Origin: Synechococcus sp. 8F6
GTDB taxonomy: Bacteria; Cyanobacteriota; Cyanobacteriia; PCC-6307; Cyanobiaceae
Assembly (NCBI RefSeq): GCF_002252665.1
Contig: NZ_NQKZ01000006.1
Coordinates: forward strand, 1 to 64,000
Direction: 5' to 3'
DNA length: 64,000 nucleotides
A program made the position numbers and the translations under genes. Of the stretch, positions 47,391 to 55,528 are shown one piece after another. Within the stretch, counting starts at the first letter, position 1. Every line of letters starts with the position of its first letter. The notes beneath the pieces are model-generated. The model was not told the DNA's origin. It made no database searches and saw only the letters and a program-made list of their open reading frames with translations.

Positions 47391-47897
47391 ATGACCCAGA
47401 CCCTGCCCTGCCTCCACCCGAACCCGGGATGGACCGAGGCCTCCGCAGCGACCAACCCAGCTGCCCCCCTCCCCCACCAGGTTTCCGATACGGTCGGGAA
47501 GCACTGCATTCTCGAGCTCTACGGCTGCGATAGCGCCCGGCTCGACGACGAAGCTTTCCTCAGGGACACCATCACCGCAGCAGCGAAGCGTGCCGGTGCC
47601 ACCCTGCTCAACCTGATCACCCACCGTTTCGAACCCCAGGGCGTGACGGGGCTGGCCCTGCTGGCCGAGTCGCACATCTCGATCCACACCTGGCCCGAAT
47701 CGGGCTATGCCGCGGTTGATGTGTTCACCTGCGGCGACCACACCATGCCCGAGAAGGCCTGCGCTGTGCTCGCCGAAGAGCTCGCCGCCAACGACCACAA
47801 GCTCACCAGCTTCCTTCGCGAAACGCCTACGGCCATCGCCGGCAGCCTGCGTGATCCGCTGCGGGATCAGGCCTTCACCGCTGCGGTGACGCTCTGA
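47391..47897 (+). CDS. speD: S-adenosylmethionine decarboxylase proenzyme
   Basis: A 168-residue pyruvoyl enzyme for spermidine synthesis, of the short bacterial (SpeH-like) class. Self-cleavage is expected between Glu93 and Ser94 in [20 protein letters not shown]; the downstream [15 protein letters not shown] holds the conserved Cys. The N-terminal 30 residues are longer than usual and proline-rich. A small hairpin CCACCA-CGTA-TGGTGG lies 22 bases before the ATG. The end overlaps larE by 23 bases. Confidence 0.92.
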   Translation: MTQTLPCLHPNPGWTEASAATNPAAPLPHQVSDTVGKHCILELYGCDSARLDDEAFLRDTITAAAKRAGATLLNLITHRFEPQGVTGLALLAESHISIHTWPESGYAAVDVFTCGDHTMPEKACAVLAEELAANDHKLTSFLRETPTAIAGSLRDPLRDQAFTAAVTL

Positions 47898-48762
47898 ACC
47901 TGGACTGAGCCCCCGGGCTGAGGTCGCGGTTCAGCTTGCCGCTCACCAGCCCTTCGAGGTCGAGGCCCACGGCGCTGAAGCCCAAGGCCCGAAAGGCCGC
48001 CACCAGCGCCTGCCGCGGGGTGGCCTCGACCCAGAAACTCAGGGCTTCTGCCAGCTGATCGGCAGGCAGCTCAATACGGGCGGTCTGCCCCTGGGAGCGC
48101 ACCCGCACCTGGGGCCAGCCGGCGGCTAGCAGCCAGGCTTCGGCTGCCGCCACCCGCTGCAACCGCTCCGCCGTGATCGGCTCGCCGTAGGGAAACCGCG
48201 ACGCCAGACAGGGCTGAGCCGGCTTGTCCCACCAGGGCAGCCCCAGAGCCCGGGAGAGCTGGCGCACCCCTGCCTTATCGAGGCCCACTTCGGCCAGGGG
48301 GGAGCGCACGCCGAACTCCCGGGCGGCCTGGATGCCGGGCCGGTGGTCACCGAGGTCGTCGGCATTGACGCCATCGACCACGGTCGCGCCATCGGCCGCC
48401 GCCGCAATCGGCGCCAACAGGCGGTGCAACTCCCGCTTGCAGGCGTAGCAGCGCTGCTCGGGATTGCTGGCATAGGCGGGATCCTCCAGCTCCGCCGTGG
48501 CGATCTCGCGGTGGCGGATCCGCAACCAGCGGGCCTGCTCCTGAGCCTCGGCCCGCAGATGGGGGGCCAGGGCGGGCGACACCCCGGTGATGGCCAGAGC
48601 CGCCTCGCCCCGCTGCTCCACGGCTAGGGCCGCCACCAAGGCACTGTCGACGCCACCGGAATAGGCCACCACCACCTGATCGAGGGCCGCCAGCTGCTGA
48701 CGCAGGGCGGTCAGAGCTGCGTCCAGCGGCGGCGCCAGCGGTTCAAGCAGGGAGAAGTGCAT
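47875..48762 (-). CDS. larE: LarE-type sulfur transferase (PP-loop ATPase)
   Basis: A 295-residue PP-loop enzyme: [20 protein letters not shown] with the SGGVDS loop, then [17 protein letters not shown] (sacrificial-sulfur Cys region), [40 protein letters not shown]. LarE makes the nickel-pincer cofactor of lactate racemase together with LarB/LarC, which are not seen here, so the real substrate may differ. ATG at 48762 (MHFSLLEPL) fits the family; the upstream frame does not. Confidence 0.88.
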   Translation of the reverse strand: MHFSLLEPLAPPLDAALTALRQQLAALDQVVVAYSGGVDSALVAALAVEQRGEAALAITGVSPALAPHLRAEAQEQARWLRIRHREIATAELEDPAYASNPEQRCYACKRELHRLLAPIAAAADGATVVDGVNADDLGDHRPGIQAAREFGVRSPLAEVGLDKAGVRQLSRALGLPWWDKPAQPCLASRFPYGEPITAERLQRVAAAEAWLLAAGWPQVRVRSQGQTARIELPADQLAEALSFWVEATPRQALVAAFRALGFSAVGLDLEGLVSGKLNRDLSPGAQSRFRASPQR

Positions 48763-48825
48763 CAAGCCCGGAATCCAGCCCCGATCCTGGCAACCCCAAC
48801 CCAACGGCGCCGGTAACATCGCCCC

Positions 48826-49974
48826 ATGAGCAGCACCCAGACGCCGCAGCGGGGTACGGGCCGGGGCATCGGCATCCGCACGGCGGCCGGCAGCGATGAG
48901 CGGGCCCATGGCCAGCTGCACGTGTACGACGGCGACGGCAAAGGCAAGAGCCAGGCCGCCCTGGGGGTGGTGCTGCGCACGATTGGCCTAGGCATCTGCG
49001 AGCAGAAACGCACCCGGGTGTTGCTGCTGCGCTTCCTCAAAGGGCCCGGCCGGGCCTACGACGAAGATGCCGCCATCGAGGCCCTGCAGCAGGGTTTCCC
49101 CCATCTGATCGACCAGGTGCGCACCGGCCGCGGGGACTTCTTCAGCGCCGAGGAGGTGACCAAATTCGACCGGCAGGAGGCCCAGCGCGGCTGGGACATC
49201 GCCAAGGGCGCCATCGCCAGCGACCTCTACTCCGTGGTGGTGCTCGATGAGCTCAACCCGGTGCTGGACCTGGGGCTGCTGGACATCGACGATGTGGCCC
49301 GCACCCTGGCGGCCAAACCCGGGGGTATGGAAGTGATCTGCACCGGCCGTGGCGCCCCCCGCCCGCTGGTGCAGCTGGCCGACTTGCACTCCGAGATGCG
49401 GGCCCACCAGGGGCCCGGTGGCCTCGATGGCGTGGAGATCTACACCGGTGAGGGCAAGGGCAAATCCACCAGTGCCCTGGGCAAGGGGCTACAGGCCATC
49501 GGCCGGGGCATCTCCCAGGACAAAAGCCACCGGGTGCTGATCCTGCAGTGGCTCAAAGGCGGCGCCGGTTACACCGAAGATGCCGCCATCGCCGCCCTGC
49601 GCGAGAGCTATCCCCACCTGGTAGATCACCTGCGCTCGGGGCGCGACGCGATTGTGTGGCGCGGCCAGCAGCAGCCGATCGACTACATCGAAGCGGAGCG
49701 CGCCTGGGAGATCGCCCGGGCCGCGATCTCAAGCGGCCTCTACAAAACCGTGATCCTCGATGAGATCAACCCCACGGTGGATCTGGAGCTGCTGCCGGTG
49801 GAGCCGATCGTGCAGACCCTGCTGCGCAAGCCCGCCGAAACCGAAGTGATTCTCACCGGGCGCTGCAAAAACCGACCCGCCTACTTCGACCTGGCCTCTG
49901 TGCACTCCGAGATGGTGTGCCACAAGCACTACGCCGAGCGCGGCGTCGACCTCAAGCGCGGGGTGGATTACTGA
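48826..49974 (+). CDS. Tandem CobO/BtuR-like P-loop protein
   Basis: A 382-residue protein with two copies of a cob(I)alamin adenosyltransferase-like (CobO/BtuR) domain. Copy 1 spans about 30-195 with P-loop DGDGKGKSQAALG at 35-47 and VVVLDELNPVLDLGLLD; copy 2 spans about 203-375 with GEGKGKSTSALG at 208-219 and VILDEINPTVDLELL. Both copies keep the P-loop and the DE(L/I)NP element. Single-domain CobO is about 200 residues. Whether it adenosylates corrinoids is inferred from the family only. Confidence 0.85.
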   Translation: MSSTQTPQRGTGRGIGIRTAAGSDERAHGQLHVYDGDGKGKSQAALGVVLRTIGLGICEQKRTRVLLLRFLKGPGRAYDEDAAIEALQQGFPHLIDQVRTGRGDFFSAEEVTKFDRQEAQRGWDIAKGAIASDLYSVVVLDELNPVLDLGLLDIDDVARTLAAKPGGMEVICTGRGAPRPLVQLADLHSEMRAHQGPGGLDGVEIYTGEGKGKSTSALGKGLQAIGRGISQDKSHRVLILQWLKGGAGYTEDAAIAALRESYPHLVDHLRSGRDAIVWRGQQQPIDYIEAERAWEIARAAISSGLYKTVILDEINPTVDLELLPVEPIVQTLLRKPAETEVILTGRCKNRPAYFDLASVHSEMVCHKHYAERGVDLKRGVDY

Positions 49975-49983
49975 AGGCGAGGC

Positions 49984-51186
49984 TTAATAGCGCGGCAGGC
50001 TCGGGTCCACCTCCTGGCTCCAGGCGTCGATGCCGCCGGACACATTGACGCCCTCAATGCCGTGGCGCCCCAGGGCGATGAGCGCTTTGGCGCTACGGCC
50101 GCCCAGCTTGCAGTGCACGTAAATCTTCTTGCCGGCCGCCAGGTTGCGGATCTGATCGATCGCCACGCCGCTTTCGATCTGGTCCAGCGGCACCAGCACT
50201 GATCCAGGAATCACGGCGATGTCGGCCTCGGGCGGATTGCGCACATCCACCAACAGGATGTCCTCCACCTGGCCATCGATGATGGTTTTGAGCTCGGCCA
50301 CGGTAATGCTGGGAACCGAGCCCGCTTCTTCCTGGCCGGGGGCGCTGCCGCCCACGCCGCAGAACTCCTGATAATCAATGAGCTTGTCGATCACCGGCCG
50401 CTCGGGGTTGGGCCGCAGCTTCAGCTCCCGAAACTTCATGCCCAGAGCATCGAACAACAGCAGGCGGCCGCTGAGGGTGGTGCCGATGCCGGTGATGATC
50501 TTCACCGCTTCGGTGGCCTGGATCACGCCGATGATCCCGGGCAGCACGCCCACCACGCCGCCCTCGGCGCAGGAGGGCACCATGCCAGGCGGCGGCGGCT
50601 CCGGGAACAGGTCGCGGTAGTTGGGGCTTTCGGCATCCAGGTTGAACACCGTGGCCTGGCCCTCGAAGCGGAAGATCGAGCCGTACACATTGGGCTTGCC
50701 CAGCAGCACGCAGGCATCGTTCACCAGGTAGCGGGTGGGGAAGTTGTCCGTGCCATCGCAGACGATGTCGTACGGGCGGATGATCTCCAGGGCGTTGTCG
50801 CTGGTGAGGGCCGTTTCGTAGAGATCCACCTGGCAATGGGGGTTGATCTCGAGGATGCGGGCCTTGGCCGATTCGATCTTGGGCTTGCCCACCCAGCTGG
50901 TGCCGTGAATCACCTGGCGCTGCAGGTTGGAGTGATCCACCACGTCGAAATCGACGATGCCGATCCGGCCCACACCGGCCGCAGCTAGATACAGCAAAAG
51001 CGGCGAGCCGAGGCCACCCGTGCCCACGCACAGCACCGAAGAGGCCTTGAGCCGCTTCTGCCCTTCCATGCCCACCTCGGGCAGGATCAGGTGCCTGGCA
51101 AAACGGGCCACCTCATCGGGGCTGAGCTGAACGCCGCTGGTGTCGGGAGGAAGCATGGCCTCTTGGATCAGCTCTCCATTCTCCAT
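49984..51186 (-). CDS. moeB: MoeB/ThiF-like E1 enzyme with C-terminal rhodanese domain
   Basis: A 400-residue protein. Residues about 20-280 are an E1-like adenylyltransferase (CVGTGGLGSPLLLYLAAAGV as nucleotide loop, DFDVVDHSNLQRQ, DGTDNFPTRYLVNDACV, VPSCAEGGVVGVLPGIIG with the catalytic Cys). Residues about 300-400 are a rhodanese domain (LLVDVRNPPEADIAVIPGS, YVHCKLGGRSAKALIALG with catalytic Cys). It adenylates and sulfurates ubiquitin-like sulfur carriers such as MoaD/ThiS. The ATG at 51186 overlaps the JAB protease gene by 19 bases. Confidence 0.92.
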   Translation of the reverse strand: MENGELIQEAMLPPDTSGVQLSPDEVARFARHLILPEVGMEGQKRLKASSVLCVGTGGLGSPLLLYLAAAGVGRIGIVDFDVVDHSNLQRQVIHGTSWVGKPKIESAKARILEINPHCQVDLYETALTSDNALEIIRPYDIVCDGTDNFPTRYLVNDACVLLGKPNVYGSIFRFEGQATVFNLDAESPNYRDLFPEPPPPGMVPSCAEGGVVGVLPGIIGVIQATEAVKIITGIGTTLSGRLLLFDALGMKFRELKLRPNPERPVIDKLIDYQEFCGVGGSAPGQEEAGSVPSITVAELKTIIDGQVEDILLVDVRNPPEADIAVIPGSVLVPLDQIESGVAIDQIRNLAAGKKIYVHCKLGGRSAKALIALGRHGIEGVNVSGGIDAWSQEVDPSLPRY

Positions 51187-51635
51187 GGCAAGCGCTGGGG
51201 CTGGGCGGGAGGCTCCGGCAACCACCAGGCCACCAGCTCCTGGTCCTGGTCCTGGTCCTGGTCCTGGTCCTGGTCGCGCCCCAGGATCAGCATGAGCGCC
51301 GGCTGCAGCGTGAGGTAGCGGTCGGTGCTGGAAGGCACCGCAGGACTGCAGGGATGGCTGTGGGCCGCCCCCAGCACCTCCAGCCCCCGCGGTCGCCCCC
51401 ACTTCTGCGCCAACAGCTGCTCGCGGGGATCGATCGCGAAGCGACGGCAGCGCTCGCCAGGCACCGGCCAGACGTTGCAGCAGGGCCAGATCCAGTCCAG
51501 CTCCCAGCCATCATCCAGCCGCTTGCCGAGCAGCAGGGCACATCCCTCCTGGGGTGCAGCGGACACCAGGATCTGGCGCAGAACGGTGAGCAGGCCCAGA
51601 CCCGAGCTGAGCTGCGCTGGCGCTTGGGAGGTCAC
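51168..51635 (-). CDS. JAB/MPN-family metalloprotease-like protein
   Basis: A 155-residue protein of the JAMM fold: Glu30 (in PQEGCALLLGKR), the HxH(x)nD zinc site with His92, His94 and Asp105 (HSHPCSPAVPSSTDRY). Bacterial JAB proteins cut the tail of ubiquitin-like sulfur carriers. An (Asp-Gln) repeat follows at residues about 121-132, coded by a CCAGGA hexanucleotide array. It directly precedes and overlaps the E1-like moeB gene, a pairing that fits carrier-protein processing. Confidence 0.85.
   Translation of the reverse strand: MTSQAPAQLSSGLGLLTVLRQILVSAAPQEGCALLLGKRLDDGWELDWIWPCCNVWPVPGERCRRFAIDPREQLLAQKWGRPRGLEVLGAAHSHPCSPAVPSSTDRYLTLQPALMLILGRDQDQDQDQDQDQELVAWWLPEPPAQPQRLPWRMES
51238..51275. 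repeat. Hexanucleotide microsatellite (TCCTGG)n, about six copies
   Basis: 38 bases of perfect TCCTGG repeats within the JAB-family gene, coding for alternating Asp-Gln on the minus strand. Gain or loss of units would not shift the frame but would change the acidic linker length. Confidence 0.95.
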
Positions 51636-51683
51636 ACCGATACCTTATGGAGCATTCCACACATCAGCCCCTCCACCTGGTCC

Positions 51684-52082
51684 ATGAGCGATATGACCCC
51701 CGATGCGACTGAGCAGGGCACGGCCACTGGGACTGCCACTGACGTGGAGACAGGAGCACCCTCCAGCTCCACCGAGGTGAGCTTCAGCGAGCGCTATAGC
51801 GAAATCCTGACGAAGGTGAACAGCACCCTCGACCAGGTGGACTGGAATCAGATGGGCCGGATCGGCAAGGCCACCGGCGTGATCCTGGCTGTGATCGTGG
51901 CCCAGATCCTGATCAAAGGCGTGCTCGACACCATCAACCTGCTGCCCGTGGTGCCCGGCCTGCTCGAACTGCTCGGCTTGGTGGTGGTGGGCCAATGGAG
52001 CTGGCACAACCTCACCACCAGCGAAAAGCGCAATGCTGTGGTGGCCAAGGTTCAGAACCTCCGCAAGGAGTATCTGGGCTAA
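51684..52082 (+). CDS. CAAD-domain thylakoid membrane protein (CURT1-like)
   Basis: A 132-residue protein: a disordered N-terminal 35 residues, an amphipathic helix (RYSEILTKVNSTLDQVDWNQ), two membrane helices (ATGVILAVIVAQILIKGVLD and LLPVVPGLLELLGLVVVGQW) and an ending NLTTSEKRNAVVAKVQ. This is the CAAD/CURT1-like arrangement that bends thylakoid membranes. ATG at 51684. Its stop overlaps the end of the convergent kinase gene by 4 bases. Confidence 0.85.
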   Translation: MSDMTPDATEQGTATGTATDVETGAPSSSTEVSFSERYSEILTKVNSTLDQVDWNQMGRIGKATGVILAVIVAQILIKGVLDTINLLPVVPGLLELLGLVVVGQWSWHNLTTSEKRNAVVAKVQNLRKEYLG

Positions 52083-53023
52083 TCCAGCAGAGCATCGATG
52101 CAAGCCTGGGCGCGGTGGCCGTAGCCGCCGCCAAACAGGTTGGCGTGGTTCAGCAGGTGGTACAGGTTGTAGAGGGAGATTCGCCCCCCGGCACAGGGCT
52201 CCAGCGGCCAGCCATCGGCATAGCCGTTGAAAAAGGCGGGCGGGAAGCCCCCGAACAGCTGCGCCATCGCCAGGTCCACCTCCCGATCCCCCCAGTAGCA
52301 GGCCGGATCAAAGATCGCCCCGCGCCCATCGGCCAGCAGGGCCGCATTGCCGCCCCACAGATCACCGTGCACCAGCACCGGCCTACAGCCATGGCTGTTC
52401 AACCCATGCGGCACCCGTTCCAGCAGCGCCTGGGCTCCGCGTAGGGGCTGCCCGCGGCGAGCCGCCCAGGCCAGCTGGGGCGCCAGACGGCATTCGGCAA
52501 AAAACAGCCCCCAATCGCTCCGCCAACCATTGGGCTGGGGGGCTGAACCCAGGAAGTTGTCGGCCGGCCAGCCATAGCCCAGGGCAGGGGCGCAGCTGGC
52601 GCTGGAGCGATGCAATCCGGCCAACCCCTGGCCGAGCGCGAACCAGGCCTTCTCTTGAGCCGCGGCGCCAACCGGTCCGCCGAGCTCCAGCCAGCCCAAC
52701 ACCAATACGGCCTGCTCACCCTCCACGCCCCAGGCCAGGGGCTCGGGGATCACCAGGCCCGTTGAGGCATGCCGAGCCAGCTGCTGCAGCCCCTCGGCTT
52801 CCGCCTCCAGCAGGGGCAGACAGGCGGCCGTGTTGGTTTTGGCAAACACAGTGCCACCGCCCGCGAGCTCGAGGCGCCAGGCGCTGTGGATGCAGCCACC
52901 GCCCACCGGCGTGCGGCCCACCACAACCTGCCCCAGCTGGCGGTGCAGCCACAGGTTGAGGGGATCTGGGGGCTCAGCCGCCACAACTCGCTGCGGATCA
53001 GGCACCTGCCAGCATGCCGCCAT
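52079..53023 (-). CDS. Fructosamine kinase-family protein
   Basis: A 314-residue kinase fold: VGGGCIHSAWRLELAGGGTV, FAKTNTAACLPLLEAEAEGL, RPVLVHGDLWGGNAALLADG (catalytic HGDLWxxN), GAIFDPACYWGDREVDLAMA and a final YNLYHLLNHANLFGGGYGHR. The family phosphorylates glycated amines (deglycation). ATG at 53023 fits family length and overlaps the ATG of the divergent crtD gene. Confidence 0.9.
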   Translation of the reverse strand: MAACWQVPDPQRVVAAEPPDPLNLWLHRQLGQVVVGRTPVGGGCIHSAWRLELAGGGTVFAKTNTAACLPLLEAEAEGLQQLARHASTGLVIPEPLAWGVEGEQAVLVLGWLELGGPVGAAAQEKAWFALGQGLAGLHRSSASCAPALGYGWPADNFLGSAPQPNGWRSDWGLFFAECRLAPQLAWAARRGQPLRGAQALLERVPHGLNSHGCRPVLVHGDLWGGNAALLADGRGAIFDPACYWGDREVDLAMAQLFGGFPPAFFNGYADGWPLEPCAGGRISLYNLYHLLNHANLFGGGYGHRAQACIDALLD

Positions 53024-54536
53024 GGAGGAACACAGCGATGTGGTGGTGGTGGGGGCCGGCATCGCCGGCCTCACCGCCGCGGCCCTGCTGGCCAAGGCCG
53101 GAATGCGGGTGCAGCTGCTGGAGGCCCACCACCAGAGCGGCGGCTGCGCCGGCACCTTCCGCCGCGGGCCCTACACCTTTGATGTGGGTGCCACCCAGGT
53201 GGCGGGGCTCGAGCCCGGGGGCATCCACGCACGGATCTTCCAGCACCTCGGCGTTCCCCTGCCCCAGGCCAGCCCGCTCGATCCCGGCTGTGTGGTGGAT
53301 CTGGGCGATGGCCATCCGCCGGTGCAGCTCTGGCGCGACCCCGCGCGCTGGCAGGCCGAACGGCAGGCGCAGTTTCCCGGCAGCGAGCGGTTCTGGCAGC
53401 TGACTGCGGCCCTGCACCGCGCCAACTGGGGCTTCGCCACCCAGGATCCGGTGCTGCCCCCCCGCAACGCCTGGGATCTGGGCCAGCTGCTGGGGGCCCT
53501 GCGCCCGGCCAACCTGGCCAGTGGGCTGCTGGTGGGCTCCACCATCGCCGACCTGTTGCACCTCTGCGGCGCAGCGGGCGATACCCGCCTGCGACGCTTC
53601 CTCGACCTGCAACTCAAGCTCTATTCCCAGGAACCCGCCAACCGCACCGCCGCCCTCTATGGCGCCACCGTGCTGGCCATGGCCCAGGAGCCCCTGGGGC
53701 TGTTTCACCTGGAGGGGTCGATGCAAACCCTCAGTGCCGGTTTGGAGCAGGGCCTGCATCAGGCCGGCGGCCAGCTGCGCACCCGCCACCGCGTCACAGG
53801 CCTGGAGCGCGATGCCGCTGTCCCGCCGGAGCGGCGCTGGCAGGTGAAAGGCCTTGGACCGGCAGATCGCCCCTTCCAGTTGCATTGCAGCGACGTGGTG
53901 CTGGCCCTGCCACCCCAAACCCTGCCTGCCCTGCTCGGTCCGCAGCTGCCCGCGGGCTACCGCCAGCGGCTGAGCCAGCTGGGCGAACCCTCGGGGGCCC
54001 TGGTGCTCTATGGGGCCGTGGCCCGCCGCGACCTGCCCCCCCAATGCCCTGCCCACCTGCAGGGTGCCTGGGACGAGCCGGGATCACTGTTCGTGTCGGT
54101 GAGCCGCGAGGGCGATGGCCGAGCCCCTGCCGGCAAAGCCACGGTGATTGCCAGTGTGTTCACGGAGGCCCTGCCCTGGTTTGGGCTCAGCCCAGAGGCC
54201 TATGCCGCGCGCAAGGCCAGTGCTCAAGCGGGCATGGAGCGGGGCCTGCGGGCGTTGCTGCAGCTGCCCGAGCAGCCCTGGCTGCACTGCGAAACCGCCA
54301 CGCCCCGTGGCTTTGAGCGCTGGACCGGCCGCCCCTTCGGCTACGTGGGCGGGCTCGGGCAACACCCCAGCCGCTTCGGGCCCTTTGGCCTAGCCAGCCG
54401 CACGCCCCTGCCGGGCCTCTGGCTCTGCGGCGACGCGATCTATCCCGGCGAAGGCACCGCCGGTGTGAGTCACTCAGCCCTGATGGCCTGCCGCCAGTTG
54501 CTGGCCGCCCGCCAGCAGCCGCTCGTGCTGGCCTAG
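53022..54536 (+). CDS. crtD: Carotenoid desaturase of the CrtI/CrtD family
   Basis: A 504-residue FAD enzyme: dinucleotide motif DVVVVGAGIAGLTAAALLAK near the N-terminus, GGCAGTFRRGPYTFDVGATQ, FHLEGSMQTLSAGLEQGL in the middle and the C-terminal GDAIYPGEGTAGVSHSALM. The pattern FDVGATQVAGLEPGGIH is typical of the cyanobacterial CrtD-like C-3',4' desaturase group; CrtISO is the alternative. It starts at 53022, overlapping the divergent kinase start. Confidence 0.8.
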   Translation: MEEHSDVVVVGAGIAGLTAAALLAKAGMRVQLLEAHHQSGGCAGTFRRGPYTFDVGATQVAGLEPGGIHARIFQHLGVPLPQASPLDPGCVVDLGDGHPPVQLWRDPARWQAERQAQFPGSERFWQLTAALHRANWGFATQDPVLPPRNAWDLGQLLGALRPANLASGLLVGSTIADLLHLCGAAGDTRLRRFLDLQLKLYSQEPANRTAALYGATVLAMAQEPLGLFHLEGSMQTLSAGLEQGLHQAGGQLRTRHRVTGLERDAAVPPERRWQVKGLGPADRPFQLHCSDVVLALPPQTLPALLGPQLPAGYRQRLSQLGEPSGALVLYGAVARRDLPPQCPAHLQGAWDEPGSLFVSVSREGDGRAPAGKATVIASVFTEALPWFGLSPEAYAARKASAQAGMERGLRALLQLPEQPWLHCETATPRGFERWTGRPFGYVGGLGQHPSRFGPFGLASRTPLPGLWLCGDAIYPGEGTAGVSHSALMACRQLLAARQQPLVLA

Positions 54537-54554
54537 GGCAAGCGGGCACCAGGC

Positions 54555-55472
54555 CTAAAGAAACTCCGGCCGCAGGCTCTGGCAGCGCTGCAGGGTCTGC
54601 TGCAACCCCTGCCAATCCGACTCCCGCACGCAGGCCTCCAGCTGATCCAGGGCGCTGCGGTAGTGGCCGAGCGCCGCCAGCAGGGCCACCTGGTTGCAGC
54701 GGGCAATCAGGGTGCCGAGCTCCGGATTCCCTCCACCCACCCGGGTGGTGTCGGCAAAGCCACTGGAGGCCAGCTGCCGCACCAGGCCAGCCAGCTCGCC
54801 GTCTCCCGAAGGATCGGCGCCCGAGCGATCCGCGGTCTGCAGCAGAGCTGCACTCACCAGCACGGGTAGGTGGGAAATCAGCGCCACCGCCCGGTCGTGC
54901 TCAACGGCAGCGCAGCTGAGCCACTGGGCGCCCACGGCCCGGGCCAGACCCTGCACCAGCTGCAGGGCCTCCGGGTCGGTGGCGGCATCCGGCGTGGCCA
55001 CCCAGGGGCGATCCCGAAACAGCCCCAACTGCCCAGCCTCCACCCCCGCCTGGGCGGTGCCAGCCATGGGATGGCTGGCCACAAAGCGCGGCACCAACCG
55101 CGACCAACAGGCCAGCACGGGCGCCTTCACCGAGCCCACATCGGTGATCACGGCCTGCGCTGGCAGGGCCGCCAGCAGCTCGGCAGGTGGCTCCAGAAGC
55201 CGGTCGAGGGGCAGGGCGAGCACCACCAGCCCGCAGTCAGCCAGCACAGCGGGATCGGTGCTGACCTGCGTGGCCAACCCGCGCTGCCGGGCCCGATCGG
55301 CCGTGGCCTCGCGATGCACCAGGGCGCGCACATCGACCCCCAGCTGCTGCAGATCCAAGCCCAGGGAGCCACCGATCAACCCCAGGCCCACCACGCCCAC
55401 CGGGCGTTGGCGCCACAGGGCAGGTGCGGCGGTTGTGGTTGCCGCCGGGTGCGGCAGGGAAACAGAGGTCAT
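54555..55472 (-). CDS. tyrA: Prephenate/arogenate dehydrogenase
   Basis: A 305-residue enzyme of tyrosine synthesis. Rossmann motif VGVVGLGLIGGSLGLDLQQL near residue 25, AVITDVGSVKAPVLACW, ASHPMAGTAQAGVEAG, and EHDRAVALISHLPVLVSAAL with the substrate-binding His. No chorismate mutase or ACT domain is fused. Cyanobacterial members mostly use arogenate with NADP. Divergent from the DinG-like gene. Confidence 0.92.
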   Translation of the reverse strand: MTSVSLPHPAATTTAAPALWRQRPVGVVGLGLIGGSLGLDLQQLGVDVRALVHREATADRARQRGLATQVSTDPAVLADCGLVVLALPLDRLLEPPAELLAALPAQAVITDVGSVKAPVLACWSRLVPRFVASHPMAGTAQAGVEAGQLGLFRDRPWVATPDAATDPEALQLVQGLARAVGAQWLSCAAVEHDRAVALISHLPVLVSAALLQTADRSGADPSGDGELAGLVRQLASSGFADTTRVGGGNPELGTLIARCNQVALLAALGHYRSALDQLEACVRESDWQGLQQTLQRCQSLRPEFL

Positions 55473-55528
55473 TGCGGCAGAGCCATCCAGCCAGCTTCCT
55501 ACGCTTTGCGTCTGTTGGCCGCCTGGGA

